Below, one piece after another: positions 1 through 6,735 of a stretch of DNA of 8,245 nt. The stretch spans positions 1 through 8,245 of the forward strand of contig JAKADF010000129.1 of the NCBI GenBank assembly GCA_021820805.1. Reading direction: 5' to 3'. A program made the translations under genes and the position numbers. The DNA is from Bacillota bacterium (GTDB lineage: Bacteria; Bacillota; Bacilli; Alicyclobacillales; Alicyclobacillaceae). The notes under the pieces were generated by a model. That model was not told where the DNA came from. It ran no database searches and saw only the letters and a list, made by a program, of their open reading frames with translations. How positions within the stretch are numbered: the stretch's first letter is position 1; every line of letters starts with the position of its first letter.

Positions 1-65
1 ATGGGGGGCTTACTTTATGTGATTTTCGTGCTATGACAGTACAAAGCCGCTAAATCAAAATCCAA

Positions 66-1172
66 TTACATTGGCGTAACTTTATACCCGCCTATTTTTA
101 ATACGATGTTTCCATTAGTAAACTCAGTAATTTGACCATCATCGTTCTAAACTAATACGTCAAAGACGTCTGGATGTTCATTTTGATGTTGTTTATAAAC
201 TTCTCGGCGGGTAGTTTTGTGATAGAGAAACCGATTTTCTTTGGAAATCGGCGTATTTGTCAGTGTGACAGTCTGTATACCTGAGGGGTTATTTAGTGCT
301 GTACTCTCTACTCCACTCAAACATCACCAGTCTATGAAACCAGAAGACGAACCCTTCGATTCATCTCCTTGAATTGATTAGCATGGTTCCGTAACCTACC
401 GCTAATTAATTCAAGATTAATTGAGATATCAGAAAATCTTGCTGACGAGATTAATTTTGCCAAGTGTCGGTCAAGGAGTACGCTGAACTCCCTTGTCCAG
501 CTTCATTGTTTCTAGTAATTCAAATGGTTCGTCGTGCGCCAGCTAAATCGCTGCCTTTATTAATGCCTCTGAGTATTCATCATCCGTAGTTGAGTCCCAT
601 GTGATCTCTCCACCCACACCGTATTCCGCCAACCCTGTTTTGGTATTGATAAGGGCCGAACGTTTGGCAATATTAAACATGGCATCTCCATTTGGTTCGA
701 TGATTTCAATTGTTCCAAAGTAAACTTCTCTTTGGGTTTGTTCCAGTTCAGATATAAGGTTCATGGTGCTGATTTTAGGCGCGCCTGTTATTGAACCACA
801 TGAAAATAATACCTTAAGCACGTAGTCAATGGGCGTCTTTTCCTTAGCCTTCGCAGTAACAGTCGAAGTCATTTGGTATACAGTGGGATAGCGTTCAATT
901 TCAAATAGCTGGGGAACCTGAACGCAAGACACTTCAATCCTGGATAGGTCATTACGGAGCAAATCTACGTTCATTACATTCTCCGCCTGATTTTTTTAGA
1001 AGTAGACCGCTATGGAAAATTTTTATTTTCTTCCAACCCTCCTGCGTTGGATAATTCCTTTCATGAGGTGTGTTGTAATAGCTTTTTCAATTGATGCTGA
1101 AAAAAGTTCTGGGGACAAAGATAAAATCCAAAAACGTCCGATGTCTAAGTCATTGTAGATACGCAGGCAGTC
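66..1172 (-). pseudogene. pabB: Decayed fused aminodeoxychorismate synthase component I / aminodeoxychorismate lyase (PabB-PabC)
   Basis: In Bacillales-type fusions PabB makes 4-amino-4-deoxychorismate from chorismate and the PabC-like tail releases p-aminobenzoate for folate synthesis. Reading the minus strand across frames gives an ordered series of family blocks: ILSLSPELFF (about 1140-1100), a LMKG block, AENVMNVDLLRNDL (from about 986), FSCGSITGAPKIS (about 805-765), YGVGG-ITWDS (about 630-600), PFELLETM, LLDRHLAKLISSARF, RVRLLVS, FLYHKTTRREVY (about 235-200) and ITEFTNGNIVL (about 125-95). The chorismate-binding core and the lyase tail are therefore both present, but roughly the first 200 residues are not recognisable. 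Breaks include TAA at 996-998, TAG at 543-545, TAG at 332-334, TGA at 317-319, TAG at 308-310 and TAG at 147-149. There are frameshifts near 1085, 485 and 305. Conserved positions are also altered (YGVGGE, GTIEI, FNIAKRS). The longest open piece is only 143 codons (543-974), so this cannot be a working enzyme. Similarity fades below position 66. Confidence 0.88.
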
Positions 1173-1277
1173 GAGCACGATTGTCAAATGGAGGGTGCAT
1201 AGATATGCAGATTATGAAACTCCATGCTTACGGCACTCTCAGGGAGCATAGTTAAAGAATTCTAACTCAAAGTATTA

Positions 1278-1859
1278 TTAAATATTTAGTGAGTTGTCGA
1301 TTTCTAATGTGTCACCGGACAAGGTCGTTGCTTTTTCAAGTGGTAAGGGATAATTTGCCCAAGACTTTGACAGTTTACTCAAAACACTACAACTGATTAC
1401 TGAGATAAGGGTGAACGGTAGCACGACTAGAACCGGAAACAAAATACCCGTATGAAGAAGAAGAGGGTACATTGACAAAGCTACACCGGGAGGATGATAG
1501 ATTCGAAGAAAGGGTAGAACTATCACTATCGCCAGTGCAGTTAGAACCGCATAGATTGGACCATGCACCAGCATCGAAACTGCCGTGCCGAAGCTGGCGG
1601 CTAGTGTCGTTCCTATTACAACGGGAATAGGTTGAGCAATTGGTGACTTCGGAAGTAGGAGTAAGATGGTCAATGTAGCCGCAAATGGTGGAACAAGCCA
1701 TACAAAATTAGTCGTCCTATCTAGCCATGCAAGGATGCAAAGAATTGACAAAAACCAAACAGCTTGAAGCCATGAGATGTTGCCCTTATAAATCCAGTTT
1801 CCCCACTGGTACTTGACAAACAAGATTTTTATTCGCATGAATCCGCCTCGCACATTCAT
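1278..1859 (-). CDS. HPP family integral membrane protein, intact
   Basis: This is a 193-residue protein with about four to five hydrophobic segments (about residues 28-46, 52-70, 78-96, 101-119 and 130-155). It carries the family hallmark HPPGVALSMYPLL around residue 122 and the upstream motif PFAAT...LPKSPIAQP, both typical of the HPP family (PF04982). Members are small four-helix membrane proteins; some plant plastid members have been implicated in nitrite transport, but bacterial roles are mostly unknown. The start is ambiguous. An AAGGAG lies only three bases before the ATG at 1859, but nine bases before an in-frame GTG at 1853. A further in-frame ATG at 1838 has GGCGG just upstream and may be the true start. 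No stop or frameshift interrupts it, which is notable because the genes on both sides are pseudogenes, so it is probably still under selection. The C-terminal tail after the last helix is polar. Confidence 0.85.
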   Translation of the reverse strand: MNVRGGFMRIKILFVKYQWGNWIYKGNISWLQAVWFLSILCILAWLDRTTNFVWLVPPFAATLTILLLLPKSPIAQPIPVVIGTTLAASFGTAVSMLVHGPIYAVLTALAIVIVLPFLRIYHPPGVALSMYPLLLHTGILFPVLVVLPFTLISVISCSVLSKLSKSWANYPLPLEKATTLSGDTLEIDNSLNI

Positions 1860-2119
1860 TCACTCCTTGCCAGTGAAATAAGCCAGTTAAGAACTATTAT
1901 GAAGTTCAGGTCTTAAGAAGCACAAGTTAATTACATGCATAGGAGACAGTGCACTGAACTTATCTAACACTATTGCAGTAAAGGGAGCGTAAATCAAACA
2001 AGCCCGTACCAACTGTTGTATGAAAATACTATAATGGATGCTTAATTATTATGGGGCTATCAGGTAACACTTCAAGAACACAGTACCAAAAATGAATGTT
2101 TTTGTGGGACTGCATGCAG
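1860..2119. other. Non-coding gap upstream of the HPP gene
   Basis: I see no recognisable gene or gene remnant on either strand here. It should hold the promoter of the minus-strand HPP gene; an AAGGAG lies at its left edge (about 1863-1868). A TATAAT on the plus strand at 2030-2035 has no good -35 box and no following gene. A perfect 12-bp palindrome ACTGCATGCAGT (2109-2120) touches the stop codon of the next gene, but it has no loop or T-run, so I do not call it a terminator. Confidence 0.5.
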
Positions 2120-2784
2120 TTACATACCGTTTTTAAATACCTTTTTGTGTTCATACATTTTTATATCCACAACACGAATCAAATCGTCAAGTGTTTTACC
2201 GTCGACAGGGTACACTGCGTTCCAACGGAAACGGTCGGTTTGAGTTGATATCCATTGTGTATTTTTATTGTATGAAGGTTTTCTGTTATTCGGTCCGTCA
2301 TACGTAATGCCTCTACTTGATCTGTCCCAGGTGCCAGGATAACAAATTCATCCCCACCCCAACGTGTTACAAAGTCATATTTTCGTGTGCAAACTAGCAA
2401 GGTATGAGCAATGTATCTAATTACTTCATCACCTGCAATATGACCATGTGAATCGTTAACTTTCTTCAAATCATTTACATCCACCACGAGAACACTAAAT
2501 CCCTCATTGGTCCGTTCCGCCCTTTTAATTAGCTTTGGGAACATATGAGTAGAAAAGACTCGATTATAGGTTTTAGTTAGTATGTCCTTTTGAGAGTAGT
2601 ATATTACCCTGTCATATTGCTTTCCGAGCCATCAAAACAGGGGCTACAAGATAAGTGACCCCAAAATATCCCTCTTAACAGCGGGCAAATCATTAATGTA
2701 ATCGTATGTAGTAAACTCAGCTGATGCAATTAAAATTATGAATAATAATGTCAGCCTTCCTTTATATCTCACCGACACCATCAT
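2120..2784 (-). pseudogene. Membrane-anchored GGDEF diguanylate cyclase, broken by two stops and one frameshift
   Basis: GGDEF enzymes make cyclic di-GMP from two GTP. The minus strand reads RYKGRLTLLFIILI (first membrane segment), a second short hydrophobic stretch, then WLGKQYDRVIYYSQKDIL and LTKTYNR, which start the GGDEF domain. VDVNDLKKVNDSHGHIAGDE follows, then RWGGDEFVIL with an intact signature and an upstream RKYD that fits the RxxD inhibitory site. Finally comes VYPVDGKTLDDLIRVVD, ending at a TAA at 2120-2122. The reading frame is constant except for TAG at 2644-2646, TGA at 2632-2634 (probably a former Trp, next to WLGKQYD) and a one-base shift near 2219 that separates VSVGT from AVYPVDGK. 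Length without the breaks is about 220 residues. The start is placed at the ATG-ATG-GTG cluster (2784, 2781, 2778) preceded by GCAGGA; an in-frame ATG at 2847 lacks a ribosome-binding site. The catalytic core is unusually well kept, so the loss looks recent. Confidence 0.87.
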
Positions 2785-3108
2785 TCCTGCTTTTTCGAAT
2801 ATAAGGCCTGATGAGCTTTGCCCAAATGTATTTCTTGACAAATACATAATATTACATTCTACATGCTATTTGTTTAAAAAAATAAATTACGTCTAAAAAT
2901 TCTTGTTAAAAACAAAAGATTAAACTTGTCTCAACATGACTGTGCTTAAACGTATTATCAATGTTTATAAAGTTTCAAAACTGTACGTAACATTGTCCTG
3001 TATTTGGATACCTTTTGGCATCATGCTTTGACTAATACTTTGTTCAGTTCAGGGTGCAATATCGACTGATTCCCTTGTACCAAAAATGGTATTAGTTCAT
3101 GTGATGTG
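2785..3108. other. AT-rich gap, no recognisable gene
   Basis: This lies between the ccdA remnant and the diguanylate cyclase. The part near 3060-3108 may be the further decayed continuation of ccdA, but I could not match it to the family in any frame. The remainder is AT-rich and presumably held the cyclase promoter; no convincing -35/-10 pair or terminator stands out. Confidence 0.4.
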
Positions 3109-3264
3109 TTATATTAACACATTACGTTTCTTAGCCTTTTCATCTACACAAACATGCTTAGATAAATAAACGAGGGCGGACCCATTTCGTAACCACATGG
3201 ATTGTACTGTAGCTATAAGCCAGTGCAGAGCCACAATACGAAAGAACCGTAATACCCGGGGTGA

Positions 3265-3270
3265 GTTGAA
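3265..3270. repeat. Target-site duplication, right flank in the ccdA reading direction
   Basis: GTTGAA, a direct copy of 3331-3336, abuts the outer end of the 60-bp inverted-repeat element. Confidence 0.6.
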
Positions 3271-3330
3271 TGTAAGCGTCAAATAGCGCACGGCGCGCCT
3301 AGCAAAACTGTGCACTATTTGACGCTTACA
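3271..3330. mobile_element. 60-bp miniature inverted-repeat element inserted in ccdA
   Basis: The ends are 21-nt inverted repeats, 3271-3291 and 3310-3330, with one mismatch; the outer 16 bases (TGTAAGCGTCAAATAG) are perfect. They enclose an 18-nt core containing GGCGCGCC. The element begins TGT and ends ACA. It is flanked by direct 6-bp copies of GTTGAA at 3265-3270 and 3331-3336, as expected for a target-site duplication. Removing 66 bp restores a continuous ccdA match. It carries no gene, so it must have been moved by a transposase elsewhere or be the collapsed remnant of a larger element. The TG...CA ends and 6-bp duplication would be compatible with an IS21-like parent, but that is only a guess. 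Confidence 0.72.
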
Positions 3331-3336
3331 GTTGAA
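3331..3336. repeat. Target-site duplication, left flank in the ccdA reading direction
   Basis: GTTGAA, a direct copy of 3265-3270, abuts the other outer end of the 60-bp element. Confidence 0.6.
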
Positions 3337-3412
3337 TGACAGGAATCCCGCTAGTCACATTGTCGGCTCCACGACACTCCCTCCTAAACACAAGAAAAAA
3401 CAGGTATACATG

Positions 3413-4027
3413 TCACGATGCAACTTGCTTACTACCCAAGGCCCCTTGAATCAATTGTTCAAGCTGTGACGAGGATAACGCTCCAATATGAGAAAGCACT
3501 TTACCTGCGGGGCTTATGACATATGTCATCGGTTCACCGATGACAGTGTAATTTCGATAAAAGAAGCCACGAGTATCCAAAAGGATTGGGTACGGGATCG
3601 CATATTTTTTTACAAACGATTGTGCGTTCCTAACACTATCCAAACTCGTCAGGTTGACACCTAAAAACTGCACCCTAGACCCATATTTTGTATACATTTT
3701 CACCAGGTCTTGTGTTTCCTCCTGACATGGCGGACACCACGAAGCCCATGCGTTAATGAGTAATGGTTTTTTACCAATATAAGAAGAAAGTTTTACTTTC
3801 ATCATGGTTTTATTTGATACAAGAGACTCATCCGGCGCCTTGTCACCAAGAGTCAGAATACCTGAGTTATTCGTACTCGTCCCATTATCCGAATTGACAT
3901 TCCCCGTCGGAGTCTAGCGAGAAATAGTTTGTACTGAAGGATTTGAAGTATTCAACGTGCCACACCCGCTCATTACAAATATAGAAGCTACACAAAACAA
4001 ACAAGCTGTGATTTTCATCTGTACCAC
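3413..4027 (-). pseudogene. TlpA/ResA-like thioredoxin-fold lipoprotein with one internal amber stop
   Basis: This is an extracytoplasmic thiol-disulfide reductase of the ResA/TlpA type, which reduces substrates such as apocytochrome c and is recharged by CcdA, whose remnant follows directly. The best start is GTG at 4027: an AAGGAG lies seven bases upstream, whereas the in-frame ATG at 4018 is too far from it. The first 22 residues form a lipoprotein signal ending in VMSGC (lipid-bearing Cys22). A Ser/Thr/Asn-rich linker follows, then the thioredoxin fold with NAWASWCPPC (active-site cysteines at about residues 98 and 101), the FLGVNLT strand and GEPMTYVISPAGKV with the cis-proline. The frame is continuous over 204 codons except TAG at 3914-3916 (codon 38), inside the linker. 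The catalytic domain is intact, so a single suppressor or reversion would restore it. Internal restart at the ATG-ATG at 3805 would give a 130-residue protein without export signal and without the first strand. Confidence 0.85.
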
Positions 4028-4071
4028 TTCTATTCTCCTTACATCTTTTTTGCTAAACTTGATAGCGACAC

Positions 4072-4077
4072 ATTATA
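4072..4077 (-). promoter_or_regulatory. Probable -10 box of the tlpA-like gene
   Basis: The minus strand reads a perfect TATAAT, about 45 bases before the GTG start at 4027. The -35 hexamer at the usual spacing is poor, so this is a partial promoter call. Confidence 0.4.
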
Positions 4078-4131
4078 AAACATTCTACATTAAAACTACT
4101 TCGGCAAATTTTTTGAAACTGGAGGGCAAAA

Positions 4132-4624
4132 ATGAATTTAAAACCACCGTGGTCCATGTGCCTAACGATACTTCTCATACTAACCCTAAGCGGTTCTCAC
4201 AAGCAGGCCGAACAAACCAAATAGCTGTACATAAACCCCTTCTTCACCAGTCAATCATACCAGCAGCACCAGTGCCCAAGTATCAATTGTAGAAGTTGAT
4301 CTACATCCAATAAATCAAGAGTCAATCCGCGTGTCATCAGCATTAGCTGTGAACAAACAAAATCAAACATTAACAGTATCTGTAGATGCCGTTCATCTTG
4401 CACCAAACCACACTTACGATGTTCTGTTGCTTACAAATTCTGCTGCCCAATGGACTTCTGCAATAAAGCTCAACAGCCTAAAATCGGACAATCACGGTGA
4501 AGCAACTGCTATGACAGTGATATCGAACATATCTAACATTCCAAATCACTCGTGGAATCTAGGTATTTCAAGCGATGTATCAACAAATTTGATTGCCTCG
4601 GGGAAAGTCCATCTACTAACGTAA
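4132..4624 (+). pseudogene. Secreted or lipoprotein-like protein of unknown function, broken by a stop and a frameshift
   Basis: I do not recognise the family. An ATG at 4132 follows GGAGGGCAAAA, a strong ribosome-binding site, and encodes a signal sequence (SMCLTILLILTLSGS). LSGS is one base from an LSGC lipobox, so the precursor may have been a lipoprotein that lost its Cys. The frame stops at TAG 4222-4224 after 30 codons. From 4235 another frame opens, with a Ser/Thr-rich linker and then a roughly 110-residue soluble domain, to TAA at 4622-4624. That domain alternates beta-strand-like segments (QTLTVSVDAVHL, TYDVLLL, WTSAIKL, EATAMTVI) and ends IASGKVHLL, which suggests an extracellular beta-sandwich. 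It diverges from the tlpA-like lipoprotein across a short shared promoter region. A start at GTG 4331 would give only a cytoplasmic 97-residue piece and has no good ribosome-binding site. Confidence 0.55.
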
Positions 4625-4751
4625 ACTACAAGCTGTTCTTCCAATAAAGACAATCAGGTACCTTCCGATGAGGACAGACCGATTATAATCGGCTAATCCT
4701 CCATTTTATAAGTTGCTCATTACAGACCAATCATCTGCTATGGTTCCCCCA
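4625..4751. other. Gap between convergent remnants
   Basis: No gene is visible. A perfect 14-bp palindrome CCGATTATAATCGG lies at 4679-4692, but it has no loop and no T-run, so it is not a convincing terminator; it could be a binding site or chance. Confidence 0.35.
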
Positions 4752-5197
4752 ATATACTTTCCACATCATAGCTTTTCATCCAGAACCAGCTGCTGTTATA
4801 GCTTGACGAAATCTCGAGTCCATAACATCCTCGCAAGCAAATACACCCTCTATTGATGTCGGAAAATTGATCTGTTTGTGATGATGTACCCTAATTTATC
4901 CACAATACCTTGCATGTCCAAAAATTTGATATTGAACTTGTGACCAATCGCTACCAAGATACATCTACTGCAATAACGCTATCTACCTTGGTTACGTTAT
5001 CTTTAACTCGCATTCTTGCATCCTTTTTCTAGCGTCAACGATGGCGTGTGAAGTTACATTCAGCATTCATTCAATTTTCTCGTTTCCCTGGGCGTGATCT
5101 TGCATCATCTTTGATCACCTCAGTTCATCCTTCGATGCACAATTGTCACCTGAGAGACGGATTTACTCAGAAATGTTGCCTCTTCCAATACTGCTGT
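4752..5197 (-). pseudogene. trxB: Thioredoxin reductase remnant, C-terminal half
   Basis: Thioredoxin reductase is an NADPH/FAD enzyme that recharges thioredoxin. Crossing frames on the minus strand gives its blocks in order: SVLEEATFLSKS (NADPH-domain glycine-rich loop onward), QVTIVHRRDELR (NADPH phosphate-binding HRRD; one-base shift inside), DHAQGNEKIE, KDNVTKVDSVIAVD, LVAIGHKFNIKFLD, LGYIIT, TSIEGVFACEDV (canonical GVFAAGDV) and RQAITAAGSG. Stops interrupt DELR-stop-SK, KIE-stop-ML and GSG-stop-KA, and there are at least four frameshifts. The N-terminal FAD lobe and the redox CxxC, roughly the first 150 residues, are missing. Instead the sequence joins a rhodanese remnant at a shared G-x-G-x-S stretch near 5195-5205. 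It is non-functional. Confidence 0.85.
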
Positions 5198-5391
5198 ACC
5201 CCGCACCAACAAGGAACTTGCAAACTTTGGTGCTTCTTCAACCGCTACGACAACAACACAGTTTCCGTTTCGCGATCAATTTCGCTGTACCAAGAAGGTA
5301 ATTCACCAAGTGTTACCAAGTTAGCGCCTAAAATATGTCCACTCCCAAATTCACATGGCTAGCGGACATCGATGCTTTGTAACGGCTACAT
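5193..5391 (-). pseudogene. Rhodanese-domain remnant fused to the trxB remnant
   Basis: Rhodanese domains carry sulfane sulfur as a persulfide on a catalytic cysteine. The minus strand reads SIDVR-stop-PCEFGSGHILGAN, LVTLGELPSWYSEIDRETET, then after a shift CRSG-stop-RSTKVCKFLVGAGYS. This matches the single-domain family order IDVRE-EF-GHIPGA, PLGEL, CRSGxRS, with the catalytic Cys codon retained. There are TAG codons at about 5387 and near 5357 (former Glu of VREP), a frameshift before CRSG and TGA inside the active-site loop. The N-terminus before IDVR is very short, so the start may be lost. The C-terminal third is replaced by thioredoxin reductase sequence. It lies downstream of tauE on the same strand with an operator-like site just upstream. 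Confidence 0.78.
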
Positions 5392-5405
5392 TGCCCAACG
5401 GGTAT

Positions 5406-5421
5406 ATACCACACGAGATAT
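5406..5421 (-). promoter_or_regulatory. CsoR/CstR-like operator candidate upstream of the rhodanese-trxB remnant
   Basis: The plus strand reads ATACC-ACACGA-GATAT, one mismatch from the ATACC-N6-GGTAT form seen at 6702-6717 and 7132-7147. It sits 15 bases upstream of the possible ATG at 5391. Weaker than the other copies. Confidence 0.4.
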
Positions 5422-5464
5422 ATAACAAAAACAAGTTTTAAATACCAGTACCAAACCAACGATG

Positions 5465-6253
5465 TCATAAATGCATCGCTTTGAAGTTCACGACGAGCAT
5501 GTAGAACGCGACGATAATAATAATCGCTGAAAAAATATAGTTTAGAGTTTTACGCTTTGAACTGAGTTTTGTTGCCGTCAAAGCACCAAATACTCCGCCT
5601 ACAATTCCGCCACCAACATACATTAAAACAATCCACCAATTGACCAGTCCTGATACGGCATAGCTAACTGCCGTCGTCAAACCAAACGTACCGACAGCAA
5701 ACAATGACGTACCAATTGCCATAATCATCGGCATCCCAGTACTAAAGACAAGCCCTGGTACAATTAGGAACCCACCACCAATTCCGAAGAATCCGGAAAG
5801 AAGCCCCACCAATTAACCTGCTAGGATAATGCGACTCCATCGGACATTAGCACGATTGAATTCTTGAATGGCATCCACTTTTTTAGGGCGCAACATCATA
5901 ACCGCGATCACAATCATCAAGATTGCAAAAAGAATTAACAGTTCTTTATCTGGCGCTAATTTTCCTAAAGTTGATCCGATGTATGCTCCCACAATCCCTG
6001 GTATCGAAAAACCAATTACTGGCTTCCACAGAACGTGTTTTACCCGAGCGTGTGATACAAGGTTCACATATGCGTTCACTGACACTGCAAGCGCAGTACT
6101 TCCAATAACAACATGTGGATCATGAACACCGACAACATAAAGCAAGAGTGGCACGGCTAGTATCGAACCACCACCACCGAGCAACCCCAAAACAAACCCG
6201 ACAATCCCGCCAGAAACGATGGATAATATGATCTGTTCCGTCGTAAACGTCAT
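5465..6253 (-). pseudogene. tauE: TauE/SafE family sulfite/sulfonate exporter, split by one ochre stop
   Basis: TauE/SafE proteins (PF01925) are about eight-helix membrane carriers for sulfite, sulfoacetate, thiosulfate or similar anions. The ATG at 6253 follows AGAGGGGGAAACTT, a good ribosome-binding site, and overlaps the upstream rhodanese stop as ATGA. The frame is constant for 262 codons apart from TAA at 5813-5815. The first half (146 residues) has the repeat motif GLLGGGGSILAVPLLLYV. The second half starts LVGLLSGFFGIGGGFLIVPGLVF and runs to a TGA at 5465-5467. The stop falls exactly between these two homologous halves, probably replacing a Leu. Restart at TTG 5812 or GTG 5809 is conceivable, as GCAGG lies upstream of them, so two half-proteins cannot be excluded. 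All other residues look well conserved. The neighbours (rhodanese, operator) fit a persulfide/sulfite detoxification operon. Confidence 0.85.
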
Positions 6254-6653
6254 AAGTTTCCCCCTCTATTAGGCGAAGTGTCGAACGTTGCCACGATGCA
6301 CCATATCGCTCTATTCCCCTCGTAAAGTTACAAACCATTAAATCCTTTCTTTTAAGCTTTGCCGAAATTCGTCATACTCCGATTACCGCTTCGACAAACA
6401 AAGACAATATCTTTATCCTTAGGTATGTCACTCAACTTTCCACAGAGTTCACCAAGCGTAATAATCGTAGCGTTTACGATGGGTCGTCTTTAAACTCAGA
6501 TGGCTTCCTTAAATCAATCACCTCTAGGGAACAAAGATCAAACTATAAGCATTCTTGTAGTTCGCTCGCGTCTACCTTCTGAATGCCAGATCCATCACAT
6601 CGACTCCAAAAAAAATAGCCAACCCAACTAAACAGTTATGATGACCCATACAT
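6250..6653 (-). pseudogene. Rhodanese with N-terminal membrane segment, decayed
   Basis: This is a single-domain sulfurtransferase, first gene of the tauE operon. The minus strand gives a hydrophobic N-terminal stretch (readable in two frames as LFSWVGYFFW or LVGLAIFFG), then GIQKVDASELQ, VIDLRKPSEFKDD, a short frameshift, IVNATIITLGEL, KDKDIVFVCRSGNRS with the catalytic Cys and the full active-site loop, KKGFNGL and YEGNRAIW. In-frame stops are TAG between ELQECL and FDL, and two TAA codons flanking KKGFNGL. The frame closes at TGA 6250-6252, overlapping the tauE ATG by four bases (ATGA), which points to former translational coupling. The start is uncertain: ATG at 6653 or 6649, neither with a close ribosome-binding site. 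Bacillales have similar membrane-anchored rhodaneses. Confidence 0.8.
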
Positions 6654-6698
6654 AACTCAAGACACTATATTCCTTTGAAAAATACCGTACACCGTAGT

Positions 6699-6725
6699 TT
6701 TATACCCCGTATGGTATTTTGTCAA
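6699..6725 (-). promoter_or_regulatory. Promoter of the rhodanese-tauE operon
   Basis: The minus strand has a perfect -35 TTGACA (6720-6725) and a -10 TATAAA (6699-6704). The spacer is only 15 bases, shorter than normal, and is filled by the operator-like repeat. Confidence 0.55.
6702..6717. promoter_or_regulatory. CsoR/CstR-type operator over the rhodanese-tauE promoter
   Basis: The plus strand reads ATACCCCGTATGGTAT (ATACC-N6-GGTAT), lying between the -35 and -10 boxes. G/C runs flanked by ATA/TAT in an inverted repeat are typical of CsoR-family operators. The persulfide-sensing member CstR is known to control rhodanese and tauE genes in staphylococci. A degenerate second half-copy follows at 6682-6697. 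No regulator gene is in the window. Confidence 0.6.
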
Positions 6726-6735
6726 TGACTCAAAG

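Larger units (their letters stand above)
3109..3372 (-). pseudogene. ccdA: Remnant of CcdA-type thiol-disulfide transporter (cytochrome c biogenesis membrane protein)
   Basis: CcdA passes reducing electrons from cytoplasmic thioredoxin across the membrane to extracytoplasmic ResA/TlpA-type proteins. The start is a GTG at 3372 with an ideal AGGAGG (3380-3385) seven bases upstream, 40 bases after the tlpA-like stop. It reads VEPTM-stop-LAGFLSF, where TGA at 3355-3357 replaces what is normally Trp. If the 60-bp insertion (3271-3330) and one copy of its duplication are removed, the next residues are SPRVLRFFR, matching the family block SPCVLP-FP with the essential Cys and two Pro replaced by Arg. 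DEKAKKRNVLI further on matches the first cytoplasmic loop. An extra stretch of about 20 residues between FFR and VYLS is not usual in the family. The frame ends at TAA (3109-3111) and the remaining five or so helices are absent or unreadable. Its position directly behind the tlpA-like gene supports the identification. Confidence 0.72.

Noticed and set aside
231..251. Hairpin CCGATTT-loop-AAATCGG as a terminator
   Set aside because: It lies within the PabC-like coding remnant just before FLYHKTTRREVY and has no T-run on either side.
1387..1701. Minus-strand open frame overlapping the HPP gene
   Set aside because: It is a Ser/Arg-rich shadow of the HPP gene in another frame, with no family motif or ribosome-binding site.
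2109..2120. Palindrome ACTGCATGCAGT as terminator of the diguanylate cyclase gene
   Set aside because: It has no loop and is not followed by a T-run; a 12-bp palindrome can occur by chance.
3957..4292. Plus-strand open frame of 111 codons across the divergent promoter region
   Set aside because: It overlaps the signal peptide of the tlpA-like gene and the start of the plus-strand secreted protein; its product resembles neither, and it would read through both promoters.
5048..5362. Plus-strand open frame of 104 codons
   Set aside because: It is antisense to the rhodanese and trxB remnants, which are supported by ordered family motifs.
5868..6338. Several short open frames on both strands
   Set aside because: They are shadows of tauE and the upstream rhodanese, low in hydrophobic periodicity and without start signals.
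1..6700. Reassigned stop codon (recoding of TAG or TGA) to explain the internal stops
   Set aside because: All three stop codons occur inside genes, together with frameshifts and lost catalytic residues, and intact genes end at ordinary stops. Decay explains this better than an altered code.
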